A program made the translations under genes and the position numbers. A stretch of 64,000 nucleotides of DNA from Haloarcula sebkhae (GTDB taxonomy: Archaea > Halobacteriota > Halobacteria > Halobacteriales > Haloarculaceae). The notes below the pieces were generated by a model that was not told the DNA's origin, ran no database searches, and worked only from the letters and a program-made list of their open reading frames with translations. Shown here piece after piece: positions 54,846 to 63,746 of the stretch. The stretch covers positions 84,183 to 148,182 of the forward strand of contig NZ_BMPD01000007.1 in the NCBI RefSeq assembly GCF_014647415.1, given 5' to 3'. The stretch's first letter is position 1. The number at the start of each line of letters is the position of its first letter.

Positions 54846-56279
54846 TTAAAATCTCGTGCCGCAGTTGGAACAAAATTCCTCTGAGGAATGTCTTCGGGCT
54901 CCACAGACTTCACATTCCTCTTGGATTGCTGTGCCACACTCAGGGCAATAAGGTTCGTCCGTGACACCGCGCCCGCAGACGGGACATTGTCCAAATAGTG
55001 CCGTCCCACAAGCCTCACAAAACTGTTGGTCACCAGTAACGGACTCTCCACAGACCGGGCATTCATCAATCTCGTCATCTGGACCGGTTTCCTCCTCATC
55101 CTCCTCGTCGTCCTCTGGTTCTGGTTCGGGTTCTGGTATTGGGATAGTCCCTCCAGAGAACAAATCTTCGTCTTTTGGGATTTCAGGCGTTTGTGAGCTT
55201 TTCACGTATTTTGATAACCACTCATCCAGACGGTGGCCAACGACGTCACGAATCAAGCCTTCCAATTTCTGATGTGAGAGCGACTCATCGATGCTATTCA
55301 TGTTCCGAAATACGTCCTCAAACATCTTCTCGCCGTTAGTTTCACGCCGAATCTTCGCATCAAGGGCCGCTGTAACTCGACGGCCTTTGGTGTAGTGTGC
55401 GTTTGAGGAGGTCCACTGACTTGGATCGACTAAAACAGAGCCACTGTGTCGGTCGGTAGTTACGTATCTGTGGAAGGCAGAAAAAGGGATCCGGCTTTCA
55501 AGATACGTGAGCAACGCGGCATAGTAGTTCGTCGTGCCTTCGATGAGCCACTGCGTTGAACTATCTCGGGTCCACTCTTGGCGTGTATGAACATACTCAT
55601 GAACCCAGGTGTTATTGGCGTGGTCCACCCTACTCGAGTCAACAGCCCAGAAGCCATTCACGCCACTCTGAAGCCCTCCCCACCCCCAATTGATGTTTGA
55701 GGGGGCTACAACGACAACAACCCCGTCGTTCTTACCCCCCACTTTGAGGTTTTTCGCTGCGTAGCTCAACGATTCTCGTACATCACTAAGTGACGGCCTT
55801 AGTGACGCGTGCTCTGGAATAGCGATCCGAAAGGTCTGACCACCCGCTTGAAATCGCTCTTGAGTATGGGGACCAAGGTAGACAATATTCCCATCCGAAC
55901 TCACAATTCCTTCCTGTCTAATATCATGTTCCTTTTGCAGCTCAATGTTCCTACCAGAGTACCGCCACGATGTATTGATAGGTGGATATTTTAAAAGAGC
56001 CCACCCACCCGTATCAACAAATTCGTATCCGCCTGCGTTCGTCCGATCCACGTCATAACGGAACCGAATCCATGGGTCCTCCGTCGCCCCATCCCATTCA
56101 CATTGATGTCCCTGAGAATTTGAAAACCCACTGGTAGTTTCTGGGGTGAGATAATCAGGAAACGAGAGAGTTAGTCCCCCTAAATCCGGGTGAACATCGT
56201 ATTCGGCATACAGATGAACCGTCCCCTCAGAGTTGTGGTCGAGTTCCGCAGATAGTTTCTGGGTGAACGTTCGAGACAT
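54846..56279 (-). CDS. Peptidase_MA-like metallopeptidase with three zinc ribbons
   Basis: A 477-residue protein without a signal peptide. Residues 1-150 are a beta domain. Residues about 160-370 are a gluzincin-type peptidase: VHEYVHTRQEW (HExxH at about 225-229), then STQWLIEGTTNYYAAL with the third ligand E 16 residues later. An acidic proline-rich linker of about 35 residues follows. The last 75 residues hold three consecutive zinc ribbons (CPVCGES/CEACGTA, CPVCGRG/CPECGTA, CEVCGAR/CSNCGTR). It is divergent from the tubulin-like gene with a 155-base shared promoter region, suggesting a link. Cytosolic location is inferred from the missing signal. It may process a cluster partner. Confidence 0.78.
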   Translation of the reverse strand: MSRTFTQKLSAELDHNSEGTVHLYAEYDVHPDLGGLTLSFPDYLTPETTSGFSNSQGHQCEWDGATEDPWIRFRYDVDRTNAGGYEFVDTGGWALLKYPPINTSWRYSGRNIELQKEHDIRQEGIVSSDGNIVYLGPHTQERFQAGGQTFRIAIPEHASLRPSLSDVRESLSYAAKNLKVGGKNDGVVVVVAPSNINWGWGGLQSGVNGFWAVDSSRVDHANNTWVHEYVHTRQEWTRDSSTQWLIEGTTNYYAALLTYLESRIPFSAFHRYVTTDRHSGSVLVDPSQWTSSNAHYTKGRRVTAALDAKIRRETNGEKMFEDVFRNMNSIDESLSHQKLEGLIRDVVGHRLDEWLSKYVKSSQTPEIPKDEDLFSGGTIPIPEPEPEPEDDEEDEEETGPDDEIDECPVCGESVTGDQQFCEACGTALFGQCPVCGRGVTDEPYCPECGTAIQEECEVCGARRHSSEEFCSNCGTRF

Positions 56280-56403
56280 TGTAGATCAATTAGCGACTCG
56301 AATGAGGGTATTTTCTGCTGTATAATAAATCTGCAAACTCATCGGAGTGTGTAGATCGGGTATCGTTCTGCAGGGTTTCCTTTGGTGAATTGGAAGGCCA
56401 TTC

Positions 56404-56411
56404 TTTTTAGG
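56404..56411 (+). promoter_or_regulatory. TATA-like box of tubulin-like gene
   Basis: CTTTTTAG, centred about 27 bases before the ATG at 56435, giving a leaderless transcript. Confidence 0.4.
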
Positions 56412-56434
56412 TATCGCGGAAGAGTTGTCGTTTA

Positions 56435-58750
56435 ATGGCGATACACCCTGTCTTGGTCGTCGGCATCGGTAGAACGGGGTGTAATATCCTTTCTGCGGTT
56501 GACGAGGTTGTTACTGCGGAAGGGGTAGAAGATCGGTTCCAATTCCTCGCAATTGATTCGAGTAATCAAGATCTTCAAGCATTTGCCCCCGAATCTGCAA
56601 CCACATACGAGCTAACAATCGATAGAGAGGCCTACAATTGCGCTTCTGAGAGTTTGGCCTATCTACAGAGAGAACCTGAACTTGTCCCTGAAGCAGGGAC
56701 CTCCCGTCGACGTCCACTCGGTCGTTATCTAGTTGACTCCAATGCGGACTCTTCGAGCCTGTACGACTGCCTCTTGGACCAGATTAAAACTCTGTCAGAA
56801 ATTTCTTCAGATCCTAAACTACGGCAGATATGGGTTATCAACAGCCTCGGGGGTGGAACAGGATCAGGAGCATTTCCACTCGTTACCTTGTTGCTCCAGA
56901 GGTGTAGCTCTGAAATCGAAGAAACTGTCGAGATATTCGGTATCGGCTCCTTGCCGAGATTAGATCGGTTACAGGAGCAAATCGATGTCCCTGATGGTGA
57001 ACCCGTTCATTATGCAAATGCCTATACGGCACTTGCAGAGCTCCGGAGACTGATGGATATCGACGGGGAAACAATGTATCCAATTGAGATCGATATCGAC
57101 TCTTCGCCGGCCAGCATTAGCTCAACCTCACTCTCGATCAATCAGAACCCATTTGAAGGATATTGGCTGCTCGGGTTCAACGAAGCAAACCGATTTCATA
57201 GCGGTGACAGTTCACAGATTAATAGGTTGGCAGCGCGGTTGATATTCTACCTAGCGTCAGCTGAAGCTAATGATTGGTTCTGTCAAGGCCATCTGTATTC
57301 CGTGGCCGGCGTCTCGGTTGAGATACCGATTGAAGAACTACAGCAGCTCTATTCCCTTAATCGGGAACTGGGCGGTCTTGATGACGAGCTTGGTACTCTT
57401 CGTAACCGGCGTGAATCCATTATCACAGCCGCCGAATGGATCGAGTCTCTACTACGAATGACGAGCCAAGTGTCTCCAGCTGATGGAAGTGAAACGGACC
57501 ACTTCGGTGGAACTGCCGAGTCACTACCGATCGATGAGAATCTAAAATCCGACTGCATGGACCTAATTTCAGTAATTTCTGGTACCTCCGAGCCGGACAG
57601 TTCTCGAACGGATGTATTTGAGAATCGGGTCCAAAATCTCGTGCAGACAAACCGAGAGCGGATCCCGGATGATGTTCCTGCAGAACCTGCGATCAGGTTT
57701 CTCTGTGCCTCTCTGCTACGGAAGCAAATCAGACAAGAGATTGCAACCCATCCACTCCCCGGCTACTTGCGCAAAGTAGGAAATAAGTGGTTCTCGGACG
57801 AGATTGATGAAACCCCCCAACCTGAGATAGTGAGTCAATGGAACTCTCAGGACGAGAATTTTCAGGAGTGGTATGAAAATCTACTTATTAGGCTTCAGGA
57901 ACAGATGGAAAATCTTCAGGAACGAGTCTCTAATTCCCTCATCCCTCGCTTTGTCTCTGATTCAGGCCAACAATTAAACGAATTCGAAGACGATGTGAGA
58001 CGTGCTGAGCGATTCGTTGCCGAATTCGAGAATCTACGTGATTTTGAAGCCTATCTCCATACTCAAATAGAAGAAGTTCGTCATCAACTCAAAGAACAGC
58101 GCCGTAACTTGGAAAAGAAGGCCGAAGACAAGCAAGAGGCCTGGGAAAAAGCACAGCAGCGGTGGGCCCGTCTTTCGCAACAACGTTCTCAGCTGGAATC
58201 CTCGATGGAAGAACTAACCCATCAGGAGGGACGTGTCCGTGTACCACTCCAACTTGAAGAGGACGCCGCAGACAATGACCTACGAAATTCGAATTTTAGC
58301 TCACTACTATCCAAGGGGGTACTCAGCAAGCAAGATTTGAGAGAATCTCTCGAAAAAGGGATAGCGTTACTTGAGGAGCCAGTAGAAGATCTGGCGGAAT
58401 CACAGTTCGGGAAGACGACCGGCCGGCTCGGTATTATCGCAGCGGAAGACGACCATAGCCTTCTCAAAGGATTGCTATTGAATGGGGAGAAAAAATCGGG
58501 GTCTCTCCGGCGTGAACTCTACTACCAATTCAAAGATATCGATAATTTTGTCACCGGGAAACAGTCGAGTTCCCTCTCTCTTTTAGGATTCTACTCACCT
58601 GTTTCACTACAGTACACGAGTGAGTTCGGCACGATTCATCAGTACCACACTGATCCAGAATCTGATGTCTCCTCCCTTCTTGGGTCAATTTTTGACTCGG
58701 ACTTACAGGAGCGATTCGCGTATCCAGAATTACTCAATCGACCAGACTAA
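56435..58750 (+). CDS. tubulin/FtsZ-superfamily GTPase-like protein (Tubulin_2 type)
   Basis: A 771-residue protein. Residues 5-20 have the first nucleotide loop (VLVVGIGRTGCNILSAV), residues 37-45 LAIDSSNQD, and residues 135-147 the tubulin signature INSLGGGTGSGAF. The GTPase domain runs to about 310. The remainder, about 460 residues, is an extension: helices with LQQLYSLNRELGGLDDELGT, then a long coiled coil (about 500-625), then an alpha/beta tail (LLGFYSPVSLQYTSEFGTIH). Family knowledge: divergent FtsZ-like families of this type occur in bacteria and haloarchaea and were proposed by Makarova and Koonin (2010) to remodel membranes. Here a membrane protein lies downstream. Polymerisation and GTP hydrolysis are inferred. 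Confidence 0.85.
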   Translation: MAIHPVLVVGIGRTGCNILSAVDEVVTAEGVEDRFQFLAIDSSNQDLQAFAPESATTYELTIDREAYNCASESLAYLQREPELVPEAGTSRRRPLGRYLVDSNADSSSLYDCLLDQIKTLSEISSDPKLRQIWVINSLGGGTGSGAFPLVTLLLQRCSSEIEETVEIFGIGSLPRLDRLQEQIDVPDGEPVHYANAYTALAELRRLMDIDGETMYPIEIDIDSSPASISSTSLSINQNPFEGYWLLGFNEANRFHSGDSSQINRLAARLIFYLASAEANDWFCQGHLYSVAGVSVEIPIEELQQLYSLNRELGGLDDELGTLRNRRESIITAAEWIESLLRMTSQVSPADGSETDHFGGTAESLPIDENLKSDCMDLISVISGTSEPDSSRTDVFENRVQNLVQTNRERIPDDVPAEPAIRFLCASLLRKQIRQEIATHPLPGYLRKVGNKWFSDEIDETPQPEIVSQWNSQDENFQEWYENLLIRLQEQMENLQERVSNSLIPRFVSDSGQQLNEFEDDVRRAERFVAEFENLRDFEAYLHTQIEEVRHQLKEQRRNLEKKAEDKQEAWEKAQQRWARLSQQRSQLESSMEELTHQEGRVRVPLQLEEDAADNDLRNSNFSSLLSKGVLSKQDLRESLEKGIALLEEPVEDLAESQFGKTTGRLGIIAAEDDHSLLKGLLLNGEKKSGSLRRELYYQFKDIDNFVTGKQSSSLSLLGFYSPVSLQYTSEFGTIHQYHTDPESDVSSLLGSIFDSDLQERFAYPELLNRPD

Positions 58751-59004
58751 TTGGCTCTGCGAACTCTTATTTCTCAGACAATCTATTCTTAGATAAGAAA
58801 TAAACCGCGTGATAGCGGGGGCTTATCGAGGACGTACAAATGATTCACTGGTAACGGCCGATCTTACAAAATGCACTTGCTATTGCTTCACAACCGATGT
58901 GTGAGGCTTAGCTAAATACGAATGGACTACTGAATTCTCCGAATAGGCCACGTCACACTTGGGTTTCATATCCCATCCTTGTAATGTAGCTCGTAGAGGT
59001 ACTT

Positions 59005-60165
59005 ATGTCGACAGAGTCCTCCGAAGGTGACAACGGGAGAACGCTACTATCGAAGCTGAGAGCGACCGGAACGCCGCCGAGATCACCGGCGGGGACGTTA
59101 ATAGTCGAACGGTTCGCACAGATGGTCGGAATCACCGATATCACATCTCGTTATGATGCGTACCTGTACCTTGTCGTAGGTACGCTCCTCGGTGGCGTGG
59201 TGTCTTGGCTGTTCTCTCCGCAGTTCTCGATGACAGGGGCCGGTACACTCCATCCGTGGTCGGTGACCTATCACGGTTCTCTCCTGTTCGGGCTGTTCCT
59301 CACAATGCAACTTCGAGACTGGTACCAACAGGGAATTGATGATCTTCAGGTCGTGCCTAGTGTAAGGGATCGGTTTTTGCCGCTGACACCACCCTCGATT
59401 CGATGGGGGATTTATGTTGCCGGCCTAAGTCTCCACTTTGGGTACTTTGTGGGAGTCGGAGAGATCTCAGGCGTCTATGCGTTCGAAGGAATGCTGAGCG
59501 GTTCCATCAAGTATTTATTTGTCATCCCGTTTATATATCTTCCAGTCATCGCCGATCTTCTCACCACATTTGTCGGTATACATATGATGTTACCCTATCG
59601 GATCCACGACGAAGCGATCGATCTAGACTTCGCAGATACCATTAATTTCCACGGTCTCCGGCCAGTCGGGCAACTGATCAAACGAGGGACTCAGACCTAC
59701 TTCGTAGCGTTATTGTTGTTCACTTTGTTTTTCTTGCGAAAGGTCTTCCCGATCGCAGAAGTTACTGGTGGGCGATTTGCTCTATCCGGTGGAGCGTACA
59801 CCCAGCCATCGGATATGGTGTTCATTTATCTCTTCTTTGCTTGGGTCATAGGGATCCTATTCTTCGTTGTCCCCGTTGTGTGGATCCACCGGTACATGCG
59901 TCACCAAAAGCAACAGGCCCTCGAAGAACTACATGCCGATATTGAGGTTTCTGCCGTCCGACTAAAGGACGTCACAACCAGACCCGAAGACCAACAGGAG
60001 TTCTTCGACTCGGTGTACCTATATACGGCACTCGACCGAGTTGAGAACGGACATGAATACCCAATCGACTATCGGTTGCTCAGAGGAGTTCTGCTAATCG
60101 GGCTATTACCCTTGGTGATCAATTTAATCACGTACATTTTGACGACGTTCGTTCTCCCAGGTTGA
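59005..60165 (+). CDS. polytopic membrane protein of tubulin cluster, 386 aa
   Basis: After a cytosolic N-terminus of about 40 residues, seven hydrophobic helices follow: about 47-66, 84-102, 133-153, 166-196, 234-250, 275-297 and 362-384. The loop between helices 6 and 7 is a cytosolic domain (RHQKQQALEELHADIEVSAV, then EFFDSVYLYTALDRVENG). No transporter signature is visible. It follows the tubulin-like gene by 254 bases on the same strand, where I see no other gene. A membrane receptor for the filament is the obvious hypothesis. Function unknown. Confidence 0.75.
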   Translation: MSTESSEGDNGRTLLSKLRATGTPPRSPAGTLIVERFAQMVGITDITSRYDAYLYLVVGTLLGGVVSWLFSPQFSMTGAGTLHPWSVTYHGSLLFGLFLTMQLRDWYQQGIDDLQVVPSVRDRFLPLTPPSIRWGIYVAGLSLHFGYFVGVGEISGVYAFEGMLSGSIKYLFVIPFIYLPVIADLLTTFVGIHMMLPYRIHDEAIDLDFADTINFHGLRPVGQLIKRGTQTYFVALLLFTLFFLRKVFPIAEVTGGRFALSGGAYTQPSDMVFIYLFFAWVIGILFFVVPVVWIHRYMRHQKQQALEELHADIEVSAVRLKDVTTRPEDQQEFFDSVYLYTALDRVENGHEYPIDYRLLRGVLLIGLLPLVINLITYILTTFVLPG

Positions 60166-60544
60166 TCCAAAGACGGACTGGATTTGTATTGTGTCGTCCG
60201 ACGCGTGATCAAGCTAGTCGGCGTCGGTATCATAGTCTGTAGCCATTCACGGGTCGAGTCGACCTGCGGTGGTTTCAACGTCCTACCGAGTTGCATTTAG
60301 GCCTGAAAGAGATAATCCTATTTTCAAGCTCGGTCAACCAGTCATCGGCCCGGAGTAGTGTTGACTTCAGGAGGGCCAGCTTCCGGTCACACTACCCTAC
60401 GGTCTCATAACTCTACGAGGATTTCAACAGATCCGACCAGTCTCATAAAACGTAGCACAGGCAGTTTCCTCACGTGCCAAACACAGGTCTCGAAGTAGGA
60501 AGTGAAAGAAATTTATTTAAAACTCATGTCCGAGGGGTTCCAAT
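60166..60544. other. gene-poor gap in tubulin cluster
   Basis: About 380 bases. On the minus strand 60214-60246 reads MATDYDTDAD and a stop, and further in-frame codons continue beyond it. It resembles the start of a common haloarchaeal small protein that has been disrupted. The rest shows no coding signal, apart from the promoter at 60511-60520. Confidence 0.35.
60511..60520 (+). promoter_or_regulatory. TATA box ATTTATTTAA
   Basis: A strong haloarchaeal TATA box centred 29 bases before the ATG at 60545; leaderless transcript expected. It would drive the three-gene run 60545-62177. Confidence 0.6.
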
Positions 60545-61228
60545 ATGCGCAGAAATCCGTTTTCCGGGCGGCGGACCACCATCTTGGCTATTCTGATCAC
60601 TATAATCGTCCTCACAGCCGACGCCGGCATCGCTAGTGCTGCTGTGAGTGGTTCGTTCTCGAGTTCTTATGACGGATGGAACGATGGATCGAGCTCCGAC
60701 GCCCGTGGTCACGAAATTCAGGTCACTGGAACGATCGAAGTCACTGGTGATAGCGCAGTTAATCCCCGAATCGTGATTCAAGGTGCCGACAACACAGTCC
60801 TCGATCAGAGCTCTGTTCAGGTGTTCGTCGAGGGGGACCGGTCCATCAACTTCGATAGATCAACGCGAGAATCTGCAGTGGTCTATCGAGCTGACGAGGT
60901 CCCTGCAGGTACGACTCTCCGAGTCGAGTACAGAACCTACTATATCGGCGGGGCCGACTCAGGGGACGTTACAGTCGGGGAAGTCAATTTCAATTACGAA
61001 ACCCCAGGCGGGAGTTCCCAACAAGAGTCATTTTCGACCCAGAACGCACTTGAAAACCGCCCCGAGAATGTGATCGATAGCTTGGAACAGCAGACAGACC
61101 AAGGCGAAACCCTTTCGACTGCCCAAGAGATCCTCTCTTACGTCGGAATCCTCGCAGTCATCTTCGTGATTCTGAAGCTAGGACTTTCGCTCGTTCGCGA
61201 CGGAGAAGACGACGATATAGACATCTAA
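60545..61228 (+). CDS. signal-anchored extracellular beta protein, 227 aa
   Basis: A Sec signal (TTILAILITIIVLTADAG, cleavage near IASAA) is followed by an extracellular beta-sandwich (EIQVTGTIEVTGDSAVNPRI, VQVFVEGDRSINFDRSTRES, LRVEYRTYYIGGADSGDVTV), a linker helix (RPENVIDSLEQQTDQGETLS), a TM helix (YVGILAVIFVILKLGLSLV) and a short acidic cytosolic tail (DGEDDDIDI). A single-span protein with an outside domain and inside tail could link the envelope to the cytosolic filament. Family not recognised. Confidence 0.75.
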   Translation: MRRNPFSGRRTTILAILITIIVLTADAGIASAAVSGSFSSSYDGWNDGSSSDARGHEIQVTGTIEVTGDSAVNPRIVIQGADNTVLDQSSVQVFVEGDRSINFDRSTRESAVVYRADEVPAGTTLRVEYRTYYIGGADSGDVTVGEVNFNYETPGGSSQQESFSTQNALENRPENVIDSLEQQTDQGETLSTAQEILSYVGILAVIFVILKLGLSLVRDGEDDDIDI

Positions 61229-61269
61229 CCGTCGGTTTACACCCGAACTTCACTGAAGAGGGGACCAAG

Positions 61270-61695
61270 ATGACCAAAGCAAAATGCCAGAAGGAAAGGA
61301 CGCATCCGATGTTTACGGTCGAGACGGACCTGCAGGACACGGAGCGGGTCTGCTGCATCGGGCCCGAGACAACGGGAACGAAGGAGGTCACCGTTACCAA
61401 CTATAAGGGCTATCCGATCTACATTGACCTCCATCTGCAGAGCCTGAATGGGTGCCTCGAGTTCCTCGATTCGGGCAAAACGGAGTACCATGTGGCACGG
61501 AAAGTCCTCCCACCTGCGGAGAGGGGAAATCCGACCCGGAAGACCTTCGCTCTCCAAGTGTCACAGTATGCGGAGGCACTCGATGCCGAGGACAGTATCC
61601 GCGTAAATCTAACGTACTACGACCGCGAGGACGCGCTGGAGGAGTCGAAGAACGACTCCATCCCCGAGGTGTTTCCCGAGGTCGAACTGGTCTGA
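61270..61695 (+). CDS. small beta-rich protein, 141 aa
   Basis: Starts at MTKAKCQKERTHPMFTVETD; an ATG at residue 14 (61309) is also possible. It is predicted to be a single beta sandwich resembling an MSP or Ig-like fold (CCIGPETTGTKEVTVTNYKG, IYIDLHLQSLNGCLEF, TFALQVSQYAEALDAEDSIR, VNLTYYDRE). There is no signal peptide. It begins 41 bases after the preceding gene and its stop overlaps the next start (TGATG), so the three genes are an operon. Confidence 0.7.
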   Translation: MTKAKCQKERTHPMFTVETDLQDTERVCCIGPETTGTKEVTVTNYKGYPIYIDLHLQSLNGCLEFLDSGKTEYHVARKVLPPAERGNPTRKTFALQVSQYAEALDAEDSIRVNLTYYDREDALEESKNDSIPEVFPEVELV

Positions 61696-62177
61696 TGATC
61701 GGCGAGTTGGCCTCGCTCGTCGTCCAGACTGCTCCCTTCGTCAGCATCGTCATCCTCGAACTATTGCGACCCGGATTCAACCGACGACTCGATTTAGTCC
61801 TCGAAGAATACGACGAGGTTACGCTGTTCGATGAGCGCCAAAAGACCGACATCGAACGGTTCGCCGCATATAGTTTCGACTACGAGAATGCGATGGAGCA
61901 TCTCGAACTCACGCTTCTGGCACTCATTGTCGTCTTTGTGGGGAAACTCATCGCCGCGAACGCTCGGAGGACACTCGTTCTTACTGGCATCCTGTTCGTC
62001 GTTTCTGCGCTGGTGATAGTGGCCGTCCGGTACCGGACCCGGTCGTACTTCGAGGCACTCTCACCGGATCGATACTGGGTCGAGGGACAGATCGCCGGAC
62101 ATCGGTACGGGAAACTGGTTGTGGTCGGGAGCAACCTGCTGGTAATCGTGTTGATCGTCGTCAGCGAGGTGTTCTGA
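61695..62177 (+). CDS. membrane protein, 160 aa
   Basis: Begins MIGELASLVVQTAPFVSIVI; its ATG overlaps the preceding TGA by one base. Hydrophobic helices lie at about 7-23, 69-87, 92-112 and 142-158, with a charged cytosolic loop (RRLDLVLEEYDEVTLFDERQ) between the first two. Translational coupling to the beta protein suggests they work together. No family is recognised. Confidence 0.72.
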   Translation: MIGELASLVVQTAPFVSIVILELLRPGFNRRLDLVLEEYDEVTLFDERQKTDIERFAAYSFDYENAMEHLELTLLALIVVFVGKLIAANARRTLVLTGILFVVSALVIVAVRYRTRSYFEALSPDRYWVEGQIAGHRYGKLVVVGSNLLVIVLIVVSEVF

Positions 62178-62239
62178 GGGGTATCAGAAAGCAAGTGCGT
62201 CAGGCATGCCTAGGCATCCTGTTCTGGGTAAGATCTTGG

Positions 62240-63448
62240 TCAACGTGTTTTACCGAGCTGATATTCCTCAAGGACGAATCGTGTGCGCCCCATCAGTTTC
62301 TCTAGAAGATCGGTGGACAGCTCGTTTCGAAGCGTCTCCGCAAGAAGGTCGGAGACTGCCGACTCCGCCGTCTCTGATTCCGTTGTAACTGAGACTTCGA
62401 AGACTTCCTCTTGCCCGGGGTCGTCTCCCCACCGAATCTCGAAGTCAGGTCCCTCTATCACTAGGAACCGACAGGCGTCAGGGAACCAGTCGGCGGGTTC
62501 GAGTTTCTTGACAGTTCCTGTCTCGCGTTCGACCTTGTCGTCGGAGGTCTCCCAGTTCGCCTCCATTGGGGCCGTGTCCGTGATGTCGAACATGCTGGTA
62601 ATAGTCTCAACCAACTTAGTCGGTCTCATGTCTGTGGTCCACGTCGTGGACACTCTCGCGCCGTAGTCACGGATCCTGACAGTTCGTTCGTCCGCTGCGT
62701 AGATATCGATCTCGAGCCGGTCATCGGTGGTGCGGTTGACATCTGTCGTAATTGAACCATCTGTGTCTTCGATGTTCGACAGGATATCGGGCTCGTCAAT
62801 CGTGGGGGAGTCGTCGAGTACGATTTCTCCGATTCCAGGGTTGATCTCGCCGATATCCTGATCAATGTCGACAGATTCAGCGTCAATATGGCCAGCGGCG
62901 ACACTATCCATGAGTGCCGCTTCGTCCGTCGCGGAGAGGGTCGATTCGGACGGGAGCACGTCGATGTCGAGGCTCCGTTGTACCTCTTGCATCGTCTCCA
63001 CGTCGAGGTGGTGCTGTGCCATCTGCTCCTGTAACGTTTCTCGGAGGGCACCAACGTCGGTCTCCGCGTCGGCAACGATGTTCGCGATATTAGACTCGTT
63101 CTTATCATGTCGTTCCAAGAGCTCCCGGATTCCCTCGATAGTGATCAGAGTGGCGAGAATGACGCCCTGTTTCCGGTACCTCTTTTCGATGATCTCGTAC
63201 CTTCGCTTGGTGAGTTTAGCTTTCTGTGCGAATTCCTCGCGCTCGATGTCGTTAGCACCGGCCCCCTGATCAAGGAGTCGTTTGTATTTGTTCTCGTACT
63301 TCTCCAGTTCTTTCTCGAGGCGGGTTCGTTCCTGGCTGATCCGAATCTTGTCTTCTCTGAGTTCTCTGTCGCTGTAGAATTCTGGGTCGAAAAGTGACTC
63401 GTGATCATCAGTACCGAACGTCGATTCAATCAAGTCGGTGACACCCAT
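62240..63448 (-). CDS. coiled-coil protein of tubulin cluster, 402 aa
   Basis: A cytosolic acidic protein. Residues about 25-120 are long basic-acidic helices (ISQERTRLEKELEKYENKYK, then EEFAQKAKLTKRRYEIIEKR, then LATLITIEGIRELLERHD), and residues 125-175 are a further helix (ALRETLQEQMAQHHLDVETM). This helical hairpin followed by an acidic variable part recalls Snf7/ESCRT-III-like organisation, but I cannot confirm homology. The C-terminal 190 residues form an alpha/beta domain (RLEIDIYAADERTVRIRDYG, FLVIEGPDFEIRWGDDPGQE). It is convergent with the membrane gene and divergent from the second tubulin-like gene, sharing a 300-base promoter region with it. Confidence 0.7.
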   Translation of the reverse strand: MGVTDLIESTFGTDDHESLFDPEFYSDRELREDKIRISQERTRLEKELEKYENKYKRLLDQGAGANDIEREEFAQKAKLTKRRYEIIEKRYRKQGVILATLITIEGIRELLERHDKNESNIANIVADAETDVGALRETLQEQMAQHHLDVETMQEVQRSLDIDVLPSESTLSATDEAALMDSVAAGHIDAESVDIDQDIGEINPGIGEIVLDDSPTIDEPDILSNIEDTDGSITTDVNRTTDDRLEIDIYAADERTVRIRDYGARVSTTWTTDMRPTKLVETITSMFDITDTAPMEANWETSDDKVERETGTVKKLEPADWFPDACRFLVIEGPDFEIRWGDDPGQEEVFEVSVTTESETAESAVSDLLAETLRNELSTDLLEKLMGRTRFVLEEYQLGKTR

Positions 63449-63746
63449 GTCAATCCCGTGCCCTGTTGTTAGACTTTCTCAACGAGCGACAAAGACGTTT
63501 CCCCCTCTTCATATCGCGAGTTTGGAGGAGAGTAGTCGATGCTCACCGCGCCATCCGCCGACTGATCATGAACCGAGGAGTGGAAGGCGGATTATACCTG
63601 TGGCAGCCCCGTCGATGGTGAAAAGGTGACCGAGGATACTGGCCCGTCTGACCAACGCAACAACGAGAGACAATTTGGAGATATATTGATATAGGATTTG
63701 GATGGCCACCAACACTTAAGTCGAATTCGGGCTACGGTGTTCTTAT

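Noticed and set aside
60179-60290. Possible tRNA-like sequence
   Set aside because: Scattered GGGTCGAGTC and short complementary pieces do not form a cloverleaf; no T-loop consensus GTTCAAATC is present, and no tRNA was recognised elsewhere.
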